Counted from the stretch's first letter, positions 23,716 to 35,199 are shown. The stretch: DNA of 64,000 nt from Garcia nutans (GCA_947685225.1 CANTUV010000062.1:18186501-18250500), one strand, 5' to 3'. The notes: a model not told the origin generated them from the sequence alone. Numbers and translations are program-made.

Positions 23716-24812
23716 CTAGCCAAATCCATGCGGCGGAGGTTGTGATGATGATGCGATTGAGGGATGGAGGCTAAGAATCATGGCCAAGTTACTATTGATG
23801 AGCTCCAATTGTTTGAATATTTTGGCATGACTGCTATCAACTTTGTTCTCTAAGGCTTTTATCCTACTATTCACCTCATAATTTTTGGGAACTGGGGCAT
23901 CTTTGTCCAAATCAAGCGAATCAAAATCGGATTCCTCATCAACTCTTTGTCTCTTTTGTCAGTCCTCTTGTGTGCTTGGCCCTCCTTGAACACTTGGCTC
24001 ACCTTGAGCCATCACATAAGTTCCTCTACTTTTAGTTATCATTTGCATTTTCTCCAACGTGGCTATATCCAATGCTTCACTTCAATAAATTCTTTGCATG
24101 CCTCAACTATTTGGATCAAACTTTTCATCGAGAGCAATGGCAAGCGTACTGACTATTCCACAAATACAAATTGCACCCTTTTCTTTTATGAGCCACATTA
24201 CACAAAAATTTGGCTAACCAATATCTCGTGCTCACTGGTTCATTATTGTCGGCAAACCATAGGAAAAATAATTCATTAAGTGCAACACCCCCAAACTTTC
24301 CTTTCTAGCAAAGAAACTATATGCCATGAACCGATGCAAATATCCCAATGCAGGGTTCGTCAATTGCATTGCTTTGGCCAATTTGGCCACATATGTCTCC
24401 TCAAAACTTACTGCTCCCCATGCAAATTGCTGCTTAAAGTCCTTAGGTATGAATTTATGCCCTTCTTGATTAAAACCAAATATGTCATTCAAGAGCTCAA
24501 TAATGATAACATGTGATTTCCATTCAAATTGAATCCTAACTTAATGCAAAGCTTAGACTGAACTTTTCTACCTTAAGGGAAGCAATAAACTCAATTGTTA
24601 ACTCTTGAAATTACAAGGGTTTGAGGGTTATGAAACTTTTTCCAATTCATTTCAAAATTTTTCCTAATTCTCAAAGCATTAAGGCTTTCACCACTAGCAC
24701 ACTTTGAGGGAAAAAATCCCCTAGCTTGAATGGCTAACCTTCTTGAAGAGGATGAAGATGATGATGGAGGTTGCCTTCTCTTATGCTGGGACACCATATT
24801 GGTCCTTGGCAT
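23716..24812 (-). pseudogene. Athila env-like ORF (putative plant transposon protein type), broken
   Basis: Three minus-strand pieces in order: a start MPRTNMVSQHKRRQ with a serine run (24812-24591); a core ending NPALGYLHRFMAYSFFARKE with SLGVLHLMNYFSYG (24492-24232); and an acidic or coiled tail with VNSRIKALENKVDSSHAKIF and a PQPPPHGFG-like end (23910-23716). The core fits the plant proteins often annotated as putative plant transposon protein, or the extra ORF after pol in Athila elements. No signal peptide or membrane segment is readable. The pieces are separated by stops, and the 24231-23911 link reads only with interruptions. Role unknown; env-like refers to position in the element, not to shown function. 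Confidence 0.6.
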
Positions 24813-25169
24813 CTTGAAATTTGATGAAATTGAAGGCTTTATGATGGTTTGTTTACGTTTTTAGGAAGCAATATGGAAGAATTGATGGAAAAGATTGAGT
24901 TTTTAGGGTGGATGTGGATTTGGCCGTATGAGGGAGGTGAGGTTTGAGAGAGGATATGGCATTTTAGGATTTGAGTGAAGAAGAAAATGGGAAAGGATTG
25001 GGTTTTAAGGGGATAAAAATGCATGACTCGATCAAGTTGTAATGGACTTGGTCGTGTCATGTGTTTTGGGACTGGACATGTCCATGAACAATGCCATGTC
25101 CATTGGACATGTTTCAATATGCCAAAACTAGGTTTTGATTGTGGGTGAGTGACATGGCTTGAGAGGTAG
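24813..25169 (-). other. Athila spacer, left of the solo-LTR insertion
   Basis: A noncoding stretch upstream of the env-like ORF. Palindromic words such as GGACATGTCC and CATGTCC-ATT-GGACATG sit at 25070-25120. The homologous continuation is at 42815. Confidence 0.5.
25165..25169. repeat. Target-site duplication GGTAG (left)
   Basis: GGTAG directly precedes TGTGAATAG (minus-strand LTR end) and recurs at 42810-42814 after GGGTCTACA. Confidence 0.85.
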
Positions 25170-25189
25170 TGTGAATAGAAATTTTTGCC

Positions 25190-25194
25190 CCCCT
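25190..25194. repeat. Target-site duplication CCCCT (left), 13.4-kb element
   Basis: CCCCT precedes TGTAGACCC and recurs at 38582-38586 after CTGCTCACA. Confidence 0.85.
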
Positions 25195-25435
25195 TGTAGA
25201 CCCTTAATTTTTGACCCAATCCAGTTCAATATGTTTTATTTAGTCCATAATGATTTTTGTTGTCTAATGGTCTAAAATAATTTTTGTTAAATAATTTTTT
25301 GCTTTAGTATCTAATTTTTTATTAATAAAAAATAAAAATAAACAAATAAAAGTGAAAAAATAAAAATAAAAATAAAAATTTGAGTCGAAAAAATCGGCAA
25401 CGAAAAAATCTTGGCACGTACCCGTGGGCATTTCG

Positions 25436-25542
25436 CCCGCAGGAATTTCCTACGGGAGAAATAGCCCAAGCTATTTCGCTCTCAGGATTTTCCTGTGAGT
25501 GAAATAGCTCACGCTATTTTGCCCCCAAGAATTTCCTGGGGG
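25436..25542 (+). promoter_or_regulatory. Cluster of five hairpins upstream of the TATA box
   Basis: Five short inverted repeats follow one another. Three have arms with an AATTT/ATTTT loop (CCCGCAGG/CCTACGGG, CTCTCAGG/CCTGTGAG, CCCCCAAG/CCTGGGGG). Between them stand two of the form GAAATAGC, 4 nt, GCTATTTY. In the 3' LTR (36645-36705) the cluster is shortened, with AAAATAG/CTATTTT left. Confidence 0.7.
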
Positions 25543-25725
25543 CGACGCCCGCAACCCGCCCCTGTCCCAATTTCCTGCGGCAGAATTTTTTCGCCATTGC
25601 ATTTTTTTCAGCAGCGCAATTTTTTCGACGCAAATTTTTTGAAACCTAATTCAATTAGGTTTCGGTTTCTTTTTTTATTAATATTACTTGTCTTGACTAA
25701 TTAGGAATAAACCACATAAAACCAC

Positions 25726-25733
25726 TATAAATA
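25726..25733 (+). promoter_or_regulatory. TATA box of the 5' LTR
   Basis: TATAAATA in the context CCACTATAAATAAGGACC. It is kept at 36892-36899 in the 3' LTR and, as TTATAAATAATACG, at 39668-39675 in the solo LTR. Confidence 0.65.
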
Positions 25734-27413
25734 AGGACCAAAGGCAATTAAATTGAGGGGGGCCGAATAAGCAACAAAAGCTTGAAATTTTTAAACCAAA
25801 TCAGTGAAGGAAAAGGAGCAATTCAATTTCTTTTTTTTTTTCTGGAATAGCAGGGACACGATTTAAGCAATACAAAGGCAGCAATTGTCTTTGTTTTTGT
25901 TCATCCAAGAAGAATTATTTTTGGAGAATCAACAAAAGGAGGTATATTAAATTCTTTTTGTTTTATTTTTACACAGTAGCATAAACTATGAAATTTTGTT
26001 TTTTAAATCAAAAACCTTAGAACTTTAATTTAGTTTTTCCCAAAGTTAAAAACACTAATATGTTACTTTATTTTCCAAATAGACTTAAAATTATTATTTT
26101 TACCTCTTCAAAATCTTAAAACCTTAAATAAACATATTTCTCAACAAAACAAAATTTGATTCTTTTTTCTTCAAAAGTTTAAACTAGGTTCTGTTTCTTC
26201 CAAAAACCATAAAAAACATCTTTTCTATTTATAAAAACTTCAATTTGTTTGTTTAAATTCATAAAACCTCATGAAATCATGAAATTGTCTTTTTAAATCC
26301 TAATTCAAATTCATCACCTGAGACCCTAATTCTAAAACACTAAAACCCTAATTCAACTTCTAAACCTAAAATATTAAACTCTAATTCCTTTAAAACCTTA
26401 ATTTTTTCTAAGCCCTAATCCTTTAAAACATTAAAAAACCATAAAACATAAATACTTTAAATTTTACACAGTAGCTTGAAATAATCATTTAAAACCATGA
26501 ACCAAAAGTATTTTAAAGTGTCTGAAACCCTAGTTTCATGATTTCACCATTCAAACCTTAATTTGTTTAATCAAAGAGTCTTACCAACCTTTTAAAACAT
26601 AAAACCCTAATCTATTTTAATTCCATAAAAAGTCACTATAGCTATAATTGGACTTTTATTTGCTTTATTCAATTCCATACTTGATTATGCTTTGATCTAT
26701 CTCTTATACTTTAATTTATTTAATTTCAATACTTGATTTATTTAATTTATCATGGATGGATGTTTATTTTATATTTTCATTAATAGCTTTGATGAATGAT
26801 TTATTTATGATGAATGATTATTTACTTTATCAATTTATTTAGATTTCCAAATGTTGTAAGAGGTATGTTTCCACTTGGTGGGTACCTGATTAGTTAAATA
26901 TCATGTAATTTAATTTGCTTTTCTATTTTAGAACCAATGTAAAGGGCATGTTTCTATCTTTTGGTGGGTGTCCTATTTAGGCATGTGGTGCAAGGACATG
27001 TTTCCATCCTTGGATGGGTGTCCATTTATTTATTTTGCTTGGACCTTGCTTTGATTTTAATATAATGATGCTTTCTTTTAATTACTGTGTGTAATATGGA
27101 TAATGTTGTTATATTTAAGAATTTTATAATATTAAGACCTGTAAAGGAGGCCAGTTCCAATGAACCGGGCATTGTGGGGGTGCTAGGCCATTTCTCACCT
27201 TCCCCACACGTACCCAACTTTTCGAACCCATTAGGGGGTTGGGGATTCCTTAGGAATCGAGTCATCCACCCCTTTCTTTTTCCCGGCCCGTCCGGGTGGC
27301 GACTCCATTTTCTTCAGACTTAGGTCCGTGTTCTCTAAGGCCCCGAGCCTAAACAGTGCCGAAGTCGCAAGAACCATTCCACTGAGAGTGGGGGGCAAAA
27401 ATCTTCGCTCACA

Positions 27414-27433
27414 GTGGCGACTCCACTGGGGAC
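27414..27433 (+). promoter_or_regulatory. Primer binding site
   Basis: GTGGCGACTCCACTGGGGAC begins right after the LTR. Sites starting TGGCGACTC are known from Tat/Ogre elements, where tRNA-Arg is the reported primer. Mutated forms follow the old LTRs at 11577 and 14195. Confidence 0.65.
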
Positions 27434-28583
27434 AAGAAAAGTTGATTCTGTTGGTCTTTTTATTGTTCTATTCTTTCTTATAATGACATTATCCATTGCA
27501 TCATTTTAGATTGCATTGTGTGCGTGAGTTAGGACGCCCGTGTTACTCGTGTTATGTTATGTAAGGGATACCATACTTTCACTGAAGGTATGGAGATCGA
27601 GCATGGCATAACCACTCATAGTCTTGTACCATTTGGTATATACTTGCTATGGGAACCTAAGCCTTTTTACCCAAAGACTAAAGCTCATGTAATTGGCCTA
27701 GTTACTTTCCTTAGGTTTTACCCCAAATGCATGTTGTTTGACTATGGTTAGTTTATCTTAGTCTAAATCATGGCTTATTTGGTTTGCTCTTTTTCTAATA
27801 TGACCTAAGTATATTGTAAGCTCAAAATAAACTTTTCTTTAAAATCCAAAAGACCAAAGCTATTTTCAAAATTTTTCAAGATGGTCTTTGGACATAAGAC
27901 TTTTCTAAAAAATAAAATAAATAAATTCTTTGGCCCATGGCCCAAATACTAAGCCCAAAATCCAATTTTCTAACCTTTTTTACAATAGGCTTAGAAACAA
28001 AACTATTTTCACCCAACCATTTTTTACAAAGAGCTTGCAAAAATATTTAGGTCAATTATGAAATACCAAAAATCAATTGTGGGCCTAGTTTACACTAAGA
28101 ACAAATTAACCATAGGCTTGTTTTTGGCATGAACCATCAAGTGAGAAATCTATTTATAATAGACCTCTTAATTTCATTTTAATCCAACATAGCTACTTTA
28201 GTTAGTTGAATGGATTAAAACCTAATTAATGGGAATTATCATGGATTGATTTCCATTTTTGAAAATATAACTATTGGTTGAAACGTCCGAGGGAATTATT
28301 CGAAAGCAAGATACCCCATGTTGGTATTTTGTTAACCATATACCTAGGAAAAGAGACTCGCCATTCGTGTATGGATGTTATAAGGTTGGAAGGAACGTCC
28401 TATTTATCCTTATTTGTTGATTGTTTGTGCATACATGCATACATGCATACATTTGCATCTCATATCATTGATCCTCTCTGGCTCACAGCCCTGGATTACG
28501 ATAGTTCTAAAGCTTACAATAATCCGACCTACGCCGGAGACGAAGTATCTAGCAACGACTCAATCACTTGCTCACCTAAAACA
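27434..28583 (+). other. Leader of the gag-only element
   Basis: About 1.15 kb between the primer site and gag with no domain-bearing ORF. It includes phrases with GGCCCATGGCCCAAA and an ACATGCAT triplet repeat at 28432-28453. The frame that later becomes gag is open from 28278, but residues before the ATG at 28584 do not look like gag. Confidence 0.6.
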
Positions 28584-29124
28584 ATGGAGCTTGAAAAAAT
28601 TCAAAGAATGGTTGATGAAGCCCTCAATGCCAAGATGGAAGAAATCAAAGAGGCCCTAGCTGAGACAATGAAGAACCAGTTGACTGCGATCTTAGAGAAC
28701 CATGCCGAGGCATCTGCTAGCACTATGAAACCAAAGGACAAAGGGAAGACCAAAGTTAGTGAAGTGGTTTTTGATGATGAAAAGGTGATCATTGATGATG
28801 ATGATGATTGGGCTCAATACTACCAAGATATTCAAGAGAAGAAGAAAGAACCGAAGGCTGTTGAGAAGGCAACTATTGAAAAGACCAAGGCATCTGATGT
28901 TGAGAAGATGATTGCTGATTTAGAAAAGAAATTTGAGAAGAAACTGAAAACCAAGGAAATGTCCGAAGTTGACAAATTATTTGAGCTAGATGAAGAAGTT
29001 TCGTACAAGTTCAAAATGCCATCATTCGCGAAGTTTGATGGAATTGGAAATCCTCATCTCCATGTGAAGTAGTATATCACTGCCATGCAGTCTGCCCGAG
29101 CTACTAAGGCTCAAACCCTAAGGT

Positions 29125-29129
29125 ACTTC
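29125..29129. repeat. Target-site duplication ACTTC (left), solo LTR C
   Basis: ACTTC precedes TGTAATATCC and recurs at 31600-31604, both inside gag. Confidence 0.9.
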
Positions 29130-30014
29130 TGTAATATCCTAATGTATGCCCTAGAAGTTGATTATGTTGTTGGTTTAAAATTGGATTGAATGTATATATT
29201 ATGTGATAAGAAAAGAAATTGGTAAGAGAATGTTTATGTATATGTGTTTTGGGAAAGAAAGAGGGTGTAGAGAGAAGTGTATATATTGTTTATATGCTTG
29301 TATAATTAACATATACATAAGTCAAAGGGAGAGTCAATGGAAGAGAGATATTTATGTTGTGAGGGTGGAATTACATAAATGGGCATTTAAGTTAAAAGAA
29401 TGCTAGAACAAATGGAAAAGGGTGTTTTGGTAATTGTTTAGTTAAAAACTCTTGGTGGAGATTAAAAGGAAAATTTGACTTTGCTTCTTCATAATTTCTT
29501 CTTCTTCTTCATTGTTGGCCGGCTCCTCCATAGACAAAGGAAAGCAAGAGGCAAAGAGAATATCTTGAAGAGTTAAGCTCAAATTGAAGAAAGATTAAGT
29601 GATCAAGTGTTGATTCAAGAAGTTTTTAACTAAGGTAAGTTCTTTCCTTTGATTTCTTGTATTCTTTTGAAGTGGTATTTGAAATTAATTAGGGTTTGTT
29701 GAATTGATGATGAGATGTGGTTGTGTTGTGTTTTCAAGTGTTAAAGTTGGTTTTAAGTTAAGAGTTTAAATAGGTGTTGTTGTTGAAAGTGAAGGATGTT
29801 GATTTTGGAAGATGGAGAAGGATGTGGTTTTAGGGTTTTGAGATGGTATGTGTTTAAATGTTTTGTTGATGTGTTTTAATAAGGAATATTGTGATAAACA
29901 TGTAGAATTTGTGTTTAGAACATTGATTCCATTCATTTGAACCATGCTATATTGTGTATGATGAGTTGAGTGCAATTAGAGGAGATTTGTGTGTATTAGG
30001 GTTTTGCTCTTGAG

Positions 30015-30262
30015 TGACACGGCCAAGACTTAAAATTTTTGAGAGACACGGCCAAGTCCATGGAATTTTGGCTGTGTTGGATTGGTTTTTGAGAGACACG
30101 GCCGTGTCCCATGCCAGTGTTTGTCACTGCCAAAATTTAGTTGAGAGACACGGCCACAAGATTGGCCGTGTCCCTTGCCCGTGTTGCCTACTGTCAAATT
30201 GAGGTTGAGAGACAAGGCCACAAGCTTGGCCATGTCCCTCAAGTGTGCTGCCCGTGTCCCTC
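30015..30262 (+). repeat. GACACGGCC/GGCCGTGTC palindromic patch in solo LTR C
   Basis: About seven words of the type GAGACACGGCC or GGCCGTGTCCC, partly arranged as hairpins: GACACGGCC and GGCCGTGTC enclose ACAAGATT near 30145-30170, and GACAAGGCC faces GGCCATGTC near 30210-30237. Confidence 0.75.
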
Positions 30263-30659
30263 AAATGAGTTACTTATTGTTTCTATTCTTTGTTCTTTTG
30301 CATGGTTTTGATTCTTCAAAGGTATTTTGGTACCTAAACCTAAACATAAACACTTTAAACATACTTCAAACAAAGAATGCCCTAATCAAATGGATGTGGA
30401 AGATCCTAAAACTATGAATGATATAAATTGTTCTTTGCCCTAATTGCATTGTTGAGAGTGAACAATGTTATGTTATGCACTGTGAATGGTAATGTGTTTC
30501 ATGAGTAATGTATATTGAAATGTTATATCAAAGATGCTATGATGATTCAATTGAATGATATATGGCATGTTTGCCTAATTGATGATGAGAATTGAGAATG
30601 AAATATAAATGAACTGTGTGGCTAATGTATTATTCCATTTTCAGAGTTTGTTGTTGGTG

Positions 30660-30845
30660 GCATGCCTAATATGAGTAACAATCTCTTGAAGTTAGGTTGG
30701 ATTGAATCCTTGAAGCCTAATTGAGATGTTACAACCCTTGAAGCTAGGTTGGGTTGGTTCTTGAAGCCAAGTTGGGTAGAAGCTTAGCATGCTTTGCTCC
30801 CCTTGAAGCTTGGTTGAACCTAATCCTTGAAGCCTAGTTGGGTAT
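30660..30845 (+). repeat. CTTGAAGC tandem patch in solo LTR C
   Basis: Six or seven units of 22-35 bp with the core CTTGAAGCYWRGTTGG. In one, CAACC and GGTTG arms enclose CTTGAAGCTA. It holds the same place in this LTR as the palindromic patches of the other copies. Confidence 0.7.
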
Positions 30846-31137
30846 ATGATATTGATAAATGTGATAACAAAACCAAAGCATTAACTCTGAAAATTGAATG
30901 GCATATTAGTGTGTCTTGGGCCCATGCTTGTCTTTGTTTAGTGTTGTTCATGAATGGTTTAATGAGTAACTAATGAGGTATATGAAAAGATGTTGAAATG
31001 TGATATGTCTACATATGTTGGATTATGAAATGTAAAGGTATGTTGTTAGCTTTGCATATATGATGTTACATGTATAATATGGATTGAGAATTGACATTGC
31101 ATTGCACTAAAGCATAACATTAGCATGAATTGTCTTA

Positions 31138-31174
31138 CTAAGCCCTTGGCTTAGCGCGATAGTGTTTAATCGCG
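31138..31174 (+). promoter_or_regulatory. Conserved LTR hairpin pair (copy C)
   Basis: CTAAG, CCCTTGG, CTTAG, then CGCG, a 12-nt loop, CGCG. Because this LTR is on the plus strand, the pair appears in the reverse order of copies A, B and E, as expected for a conserved element of the LTR. Confidence 0.65.
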
Positions 31175-31599
31175 TAGGTGATAGAGTTGATAGAGTTGAA
31201 CCCGAGAGCTCTTCGAGACCGAGTGAGAGTAGACGTTGAAGAGTTGATTTTGGGAACTTAAAGATCAGAGAAAGCTGCCAATCATGTATAACTCTTTTAT
31301 ATTTTGTAAAGTTTTGTTTATAATGTGAATATATGTATATTTGTAAATATGGATTTAAATGCTTTCATATATGTAAATATTTTCTATATTCCGCTGCGTA
31401 ATAAGCAAATGTATATATATCTATTTGTTTTATATTACAAGTTAATGACTTATTTTCTATAATGTATAATGAGAAAGATTATAGTATTATTTAAAACCAT
31501 TTGAATGTTAAGAAAAATCCGTAGCATTCCTATATTCGATACTTGTATACTACATTGTGGTGTATGTAGTGTGTATGTATTGGGTGTGGGGGTGTTACA

Positions 31600-31604
31600 A
31601 CTTC
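31600..31604. repeat. Target-site duplication ACTTC (right), solo LTR C
   Basis: Second copy. The gag frame resumes just after it. Confidence 0.9.
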
Positions 31605-32459
31605 ATGCTCTCATTGGACCCTGTTGTCCAAAATTGGTTCAATACATTAGATGAAGGAACACAAAAGAGTTGGGATCTACTTTACAAAGCCTTCATCCAA
31701 CAATATGGATATAATGTTGAGTTGGAAGTTACCTTAATGGAAGTGGAGTCCATTAGGCAAAGGTCGAATGAGAATTTTGTAGATTATGTCAAGAGATGGA
31801 GAAATAAGGCTGCTTTGCTCAAGAAGAGGCCCGATGAATAATATGATCAAATAAGGATGGTTGTAAGGGGGGTCCTGCCCAATCTCCGTGAAAGGATGTC
31901 TCATACAGTTATTCGTGACTTCAAAGATCTCCTCCAAGCTGGTCTACAAATTAAAGAACGGGAAAGGGAGAAGATTCGATTTTCAATAAAAAGGAATGAG
32001 AAAGGGAACTACCAGTTAGGCAATCAAAGCACACAAAAAGAAGTTGATGTTAATGCCGCTAGTCAAGGAGGAATGAGGCAGTTTTCAGAATTAGGGAAGC
32101 CATTATCTTGGGTTCTCGATAAGCTACAAAAGAAGGGATTGTTACAACCATTGACTCCTCATCCTTTGCTTAATCCTCTTCCACCTAACTTTGATACTAA
32201 TGCATTTTGCCAATTCCATCAAAGGCTTGGACACAAAACGGACAATTGCATGAAGTTGAGGCATGAGATCCAGAATTTAATTGATAATGGCAAGTTGCCT
32301 GAGCCAGACAAGCCCAATACCAAAGGAAATCCATTTCCAAGGTTCAACAGGGTGCCACCACCAGCAACCTTCATGGTAGGAAAAGGATTGGAAGAAGATT
32401 TTGTTTTATCCTCTTTTCAAGATGGGAATGTTAAAGATGTGAAGGGAAAAGAAGCTTAA

Positions 32460-34939
32460 ACTCAACGAACTTTCCTTAGCTTGAATGTTGCTTTTCAATT
32501 TTACTTTTTTTTTCATATTTTAATTGGAACAATCTTATTTTTCAAATTATGTTTGTTTGAATAAATTACTTTCATAAAAATTTTTGTTGGTCTTTGTTCA
32601 TTTTGGTGTTCAACCGATGAGGAATCTAGCTTGATAATTCATAAATTAATGTGTCTAGGCATCATGACTTTACTAGATGAGGGAATTTCTCTATAGCATT
32701 GAGTTGTGTATGCTTACTTAGAGAGGGCTCCTGCATAATTACCTTTGTCTAGGTCCTAGTCAGTCTTAGAACATGCTTTGACAAACTTTTGAGGAGTAAT
32801 TGAACTTTACTTATTCAAGGGAGAAATGATCTAGGCATTGTTTGGTTAGCCAACAACTAGTATCCCCCCAATTAAATATCAATCCTTAGTTGTCCTTTTG
32901 AGCCTTCATAAAAATTTAGCTGTCTTTTCATTGGCATACAAACCTCAATAACCTACCCTGAGCTGTTGTGATACTTTTGACAAATCTTATGATCACTAAG
33001 ATGAATAGGCAAGAAAGTCAGAGAAAATAATTATTAATCAAGACCATAAGGGTAGTTGATGTTTTCAAGACTATAAGGATAGTTGAATTTTTCAATATAT
33101 CAAGACAGAGTAACAAATGATTTATCCCTGTTAAAAAAGATTTATGTTAATCCACTCAGCTATTATTGGAAGCCCAAGTTGGTACAAACAAGACAACTCT
33201 GTTTGAGCTAGAACCAAAAAAGGAAAGAAAGAAAGAAAAAGGAAAAAATAATAAAAGAAAAAAAATAATAAGAAAGAAAAAAAAAAGAAAAACAAGAGAA
33301 GAAGAAAAAAAAAGAAAAAAGAGAGAAAAATAAAACATAAAAAGGTGGTTCAAAAAGCTAACTGAGTTCTCTTTTACTTAAGACAACAAAAGGCTTCCAT
33401 TTGGTTCATAAAGACATTTTTACTTGAATTGGTCCAATCCATCCAAAGATTCAATCAAAATTGGAGAAAAGGAGAAAGACCATCCAATTCTTGAAAGTTC
33501 TGTACTTGACAGTCCTATAAGAAATAAGGACAAAATGATAAAATGCTCAAAGAAAGGGAAGAGTAAGAGAAATAAGAAAAGGGAGAAGAAGAAAGAAACG
33601 AATTTGGGAACCAAACCATTTTGCAAGGGCAAAAACTATCCTAATCAAGATCCAGATTAATGCAAAAAAGATAAAAAGAATTTGGAGTCTAGCAAGATTG
33701 CTCCCAACTGCCTAAAGTTCAAACAAGAAATTTGTAGTGTGAAGGTTTGTCCATTGTGTCACATCAGCTCCTATCTCAAAATGGCCTTCGTTTAAACCCA
33801 TGTCCCTTATAGACCCCATTTCAAACCTATTAAAAACCTGTTGATCTCTCTTGGTAGGTAGAGTCTATTAGTGGAGATAGTTTGGATAAGCATGCATATG
33901 AGATAGACAATATTTAAACTCAAATGAGACCTTTGACCAAGTAATGTGTATGTGCCTATCTGAAGTGCAACAATTCTTGCTTAAATAGAAATGATTCCCG
34001 AGTTTAGTACGGTAACTAGGGTTGTTATGTTATATATATGTTAATTTGGAAAATCAAGTCCTGAGGTACATTGACATTGATTTGGCAAAGCCAACATTTG
34101 ATTTCAAAATGAAAATTCAAAAATTTCAAAAAATGTTTTGTCATACAAAGCCTTCAAGTTAAGGAAAGTATGTTGAACCTCCAAAGGACACATTGGGCAA
34201 AGGAAATTATTGGCAAAGTTATGAAGAAGCTATCAGCCGACATGCTGAAAAATAGTTTGAAATGGATGTATCCCTGACTTTGCTGCTTGGGATCTCCACC
34301 ACTCATGTTTTCATCATCTTGAAGATAAAAGCCACAAATGCAAAGCTTTCGATCATTCCAATGCAAGACTTGAACAAGCGTCAAAATGGAACCAATGAGA
34401 ACACTTTTGCTGATCGCCTCGGTCTGTGAGTTGATGGAACAACTGTAAGTATTATTCATGCATATCATGCATACATGAGCATATCACATCGTACTTTCTT
34501 GTCTTGTGTCGTCTATTCTTTATCTTAATGAATAGCAAACACCCTGCGAATTAAAGAATCAAAAGAAGATATTGAATCAAGGGGGCATGGAAAGCCTATT
34601 CGCTTGTGAAAGCCCCAGTCACTTTGCAAAGAGAAGAAATGCATGCTTATGCAAAGAACTAGACAAGAAAAACATCAATCAAAGCTTGCATAGATAAAAT
34701 CTTTGGTTTGAGCCTACACAGGGGGCAAAGTTTCTCCTTTTCAATTTTTTGAGTTTATATACCAAATATTTTTAAACTCACTTACAAATATTTTGCCACA
34801 CAGGGGGGCAATGAGAGGATATAAGGTCCAATTAAATCTTTGCAAAAAAGGAAGAACAAAAGAATAGAATATTAGAACTCTTAAAAGAATGAAGATGCAA
34901 AAAGGCAAAAGACCAACCCAGCTAAAAGAGTTGAAGCTA
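32460..34939 (+). other. Noncoding region after gag, unique part
   Basis: 2.5 kb without a domain-bearing frame. 33215-33345 is an almost pure A/G tract on the plus strand. 33156-34500 has a diverged, inverted homologue at about 62300-63620 in the second Tat element, for example the phrase GAGTTCTCTTTTACTTAAGA. No trace of pol motifs such as YVDD-type or integrase words was seen, so pol appears to have been lost or never present rather than decayed in place. Confidence 0.7.
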
Positions 34940-35199
34940 GGGTAAAGACCCGACCTCCAATGGATAAATATCCATTTTTCAAGGGTAAAGATCCGATCTC
35001 CAAGGATGAAGATCCATTTGCAAAGGTAAAGATCCGATCTCCAAGGATGAAGATCCATTCACAAGGGTGAAGAACTTATCTCAAAGGATGAAGATCCATT
35101 TTTCAAGGGTAAAGACCCGATGTCAAAAGATGAAGATTCATTTTCAAGGATGAAGACCCGATCTCAAAGGATGAAGATCCATTTTGAAGGTGAAAAACC
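34940..35199 (+). repeat. Minisatellite 1: about 41-bp GGAT-GAAG-ATCC units
   Basis: Six to seven units, each with two tiny palindromes: GGATGAAGATCC (or GGATAAATATCC) and GGGTAAAGACCC (or GGGTAAAGATCC). The diverged inverted counterpart is at 61598-61815. Confidence 0.8.

Larger units (their letters stand above)
25195..27413 (+). repeat. 5' LTR of the gag-only element
   Basis: It runs TGTAGACCC to TTCGCTCACA. Regulatory-looking parts are a GC-rich hairpin cluster at 25436-25542 and a TATA box at 25726-25733, followed by a transcribed-looking leader. The last 300 bp (27130-27413) are GC-richer and the most conserved part among all Tat LTRs of the window. Confidence 0.9.
29130..31599 (+). mobile_element. 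Tekay-type solo LTR, copy C, inside gag
   Basis: 2470 bp from TGTAATATCC to GGGGGTGTTACA, bracketed by ACTTC. It is on the plus strand, opposite to copies A, B and E. Inside it carries a GACACGGCC/GGCCGTGTC patch at 30015-30262, a tandem patch with CTTGAAGC cores at 30660-30845, and the hairpin pair at 31138-31174. It has no coding content. It is the youngest event of the left nest because it sits in the gag of the element that itself sits in a solo LTR inside the Athila copy. Confidence 0.9.
28584..32459 (+). pseudogene. Tat-type gag, split by a solo LTR and carrying two stops
   Basis: The likely start is the ATG at 28584, which opens MELEKIQRMVDEALNAKMEE, a charged coiled-coil region typical of Tat gag; the frame upstream is unlike gag. 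Exon-like part one ends in PSFAKFDGIGNPHLHVK before a TAG at 29070-29072. Nineteen more codons in frame lead to the solo LTR at 29130. Gag resumes at 31605 in the same frame with SLDPVVQNWFNTLD and FIQQYGYNVELEVTL (retrotransposon gag core). A second stop (TAA, 31839-31841) falls after LLKKRPDE. The C-terminal part has FCQFHQRLGHKTDNC (C-x2-H-x4-H-x4-C, 32208-32249), the zinc-knuckle-like motif, and ends at 32459. Gag forms the particle that packages the RNA; this copy cannot do so. Confidence 0.85.

Noticed and set aside
33156..33660. F/S-rich and K/E-rich frames on opposite strands
   Set aside because: They translate the A/G tract and its flanks in the noncoding 3' region. No domain on either strand.
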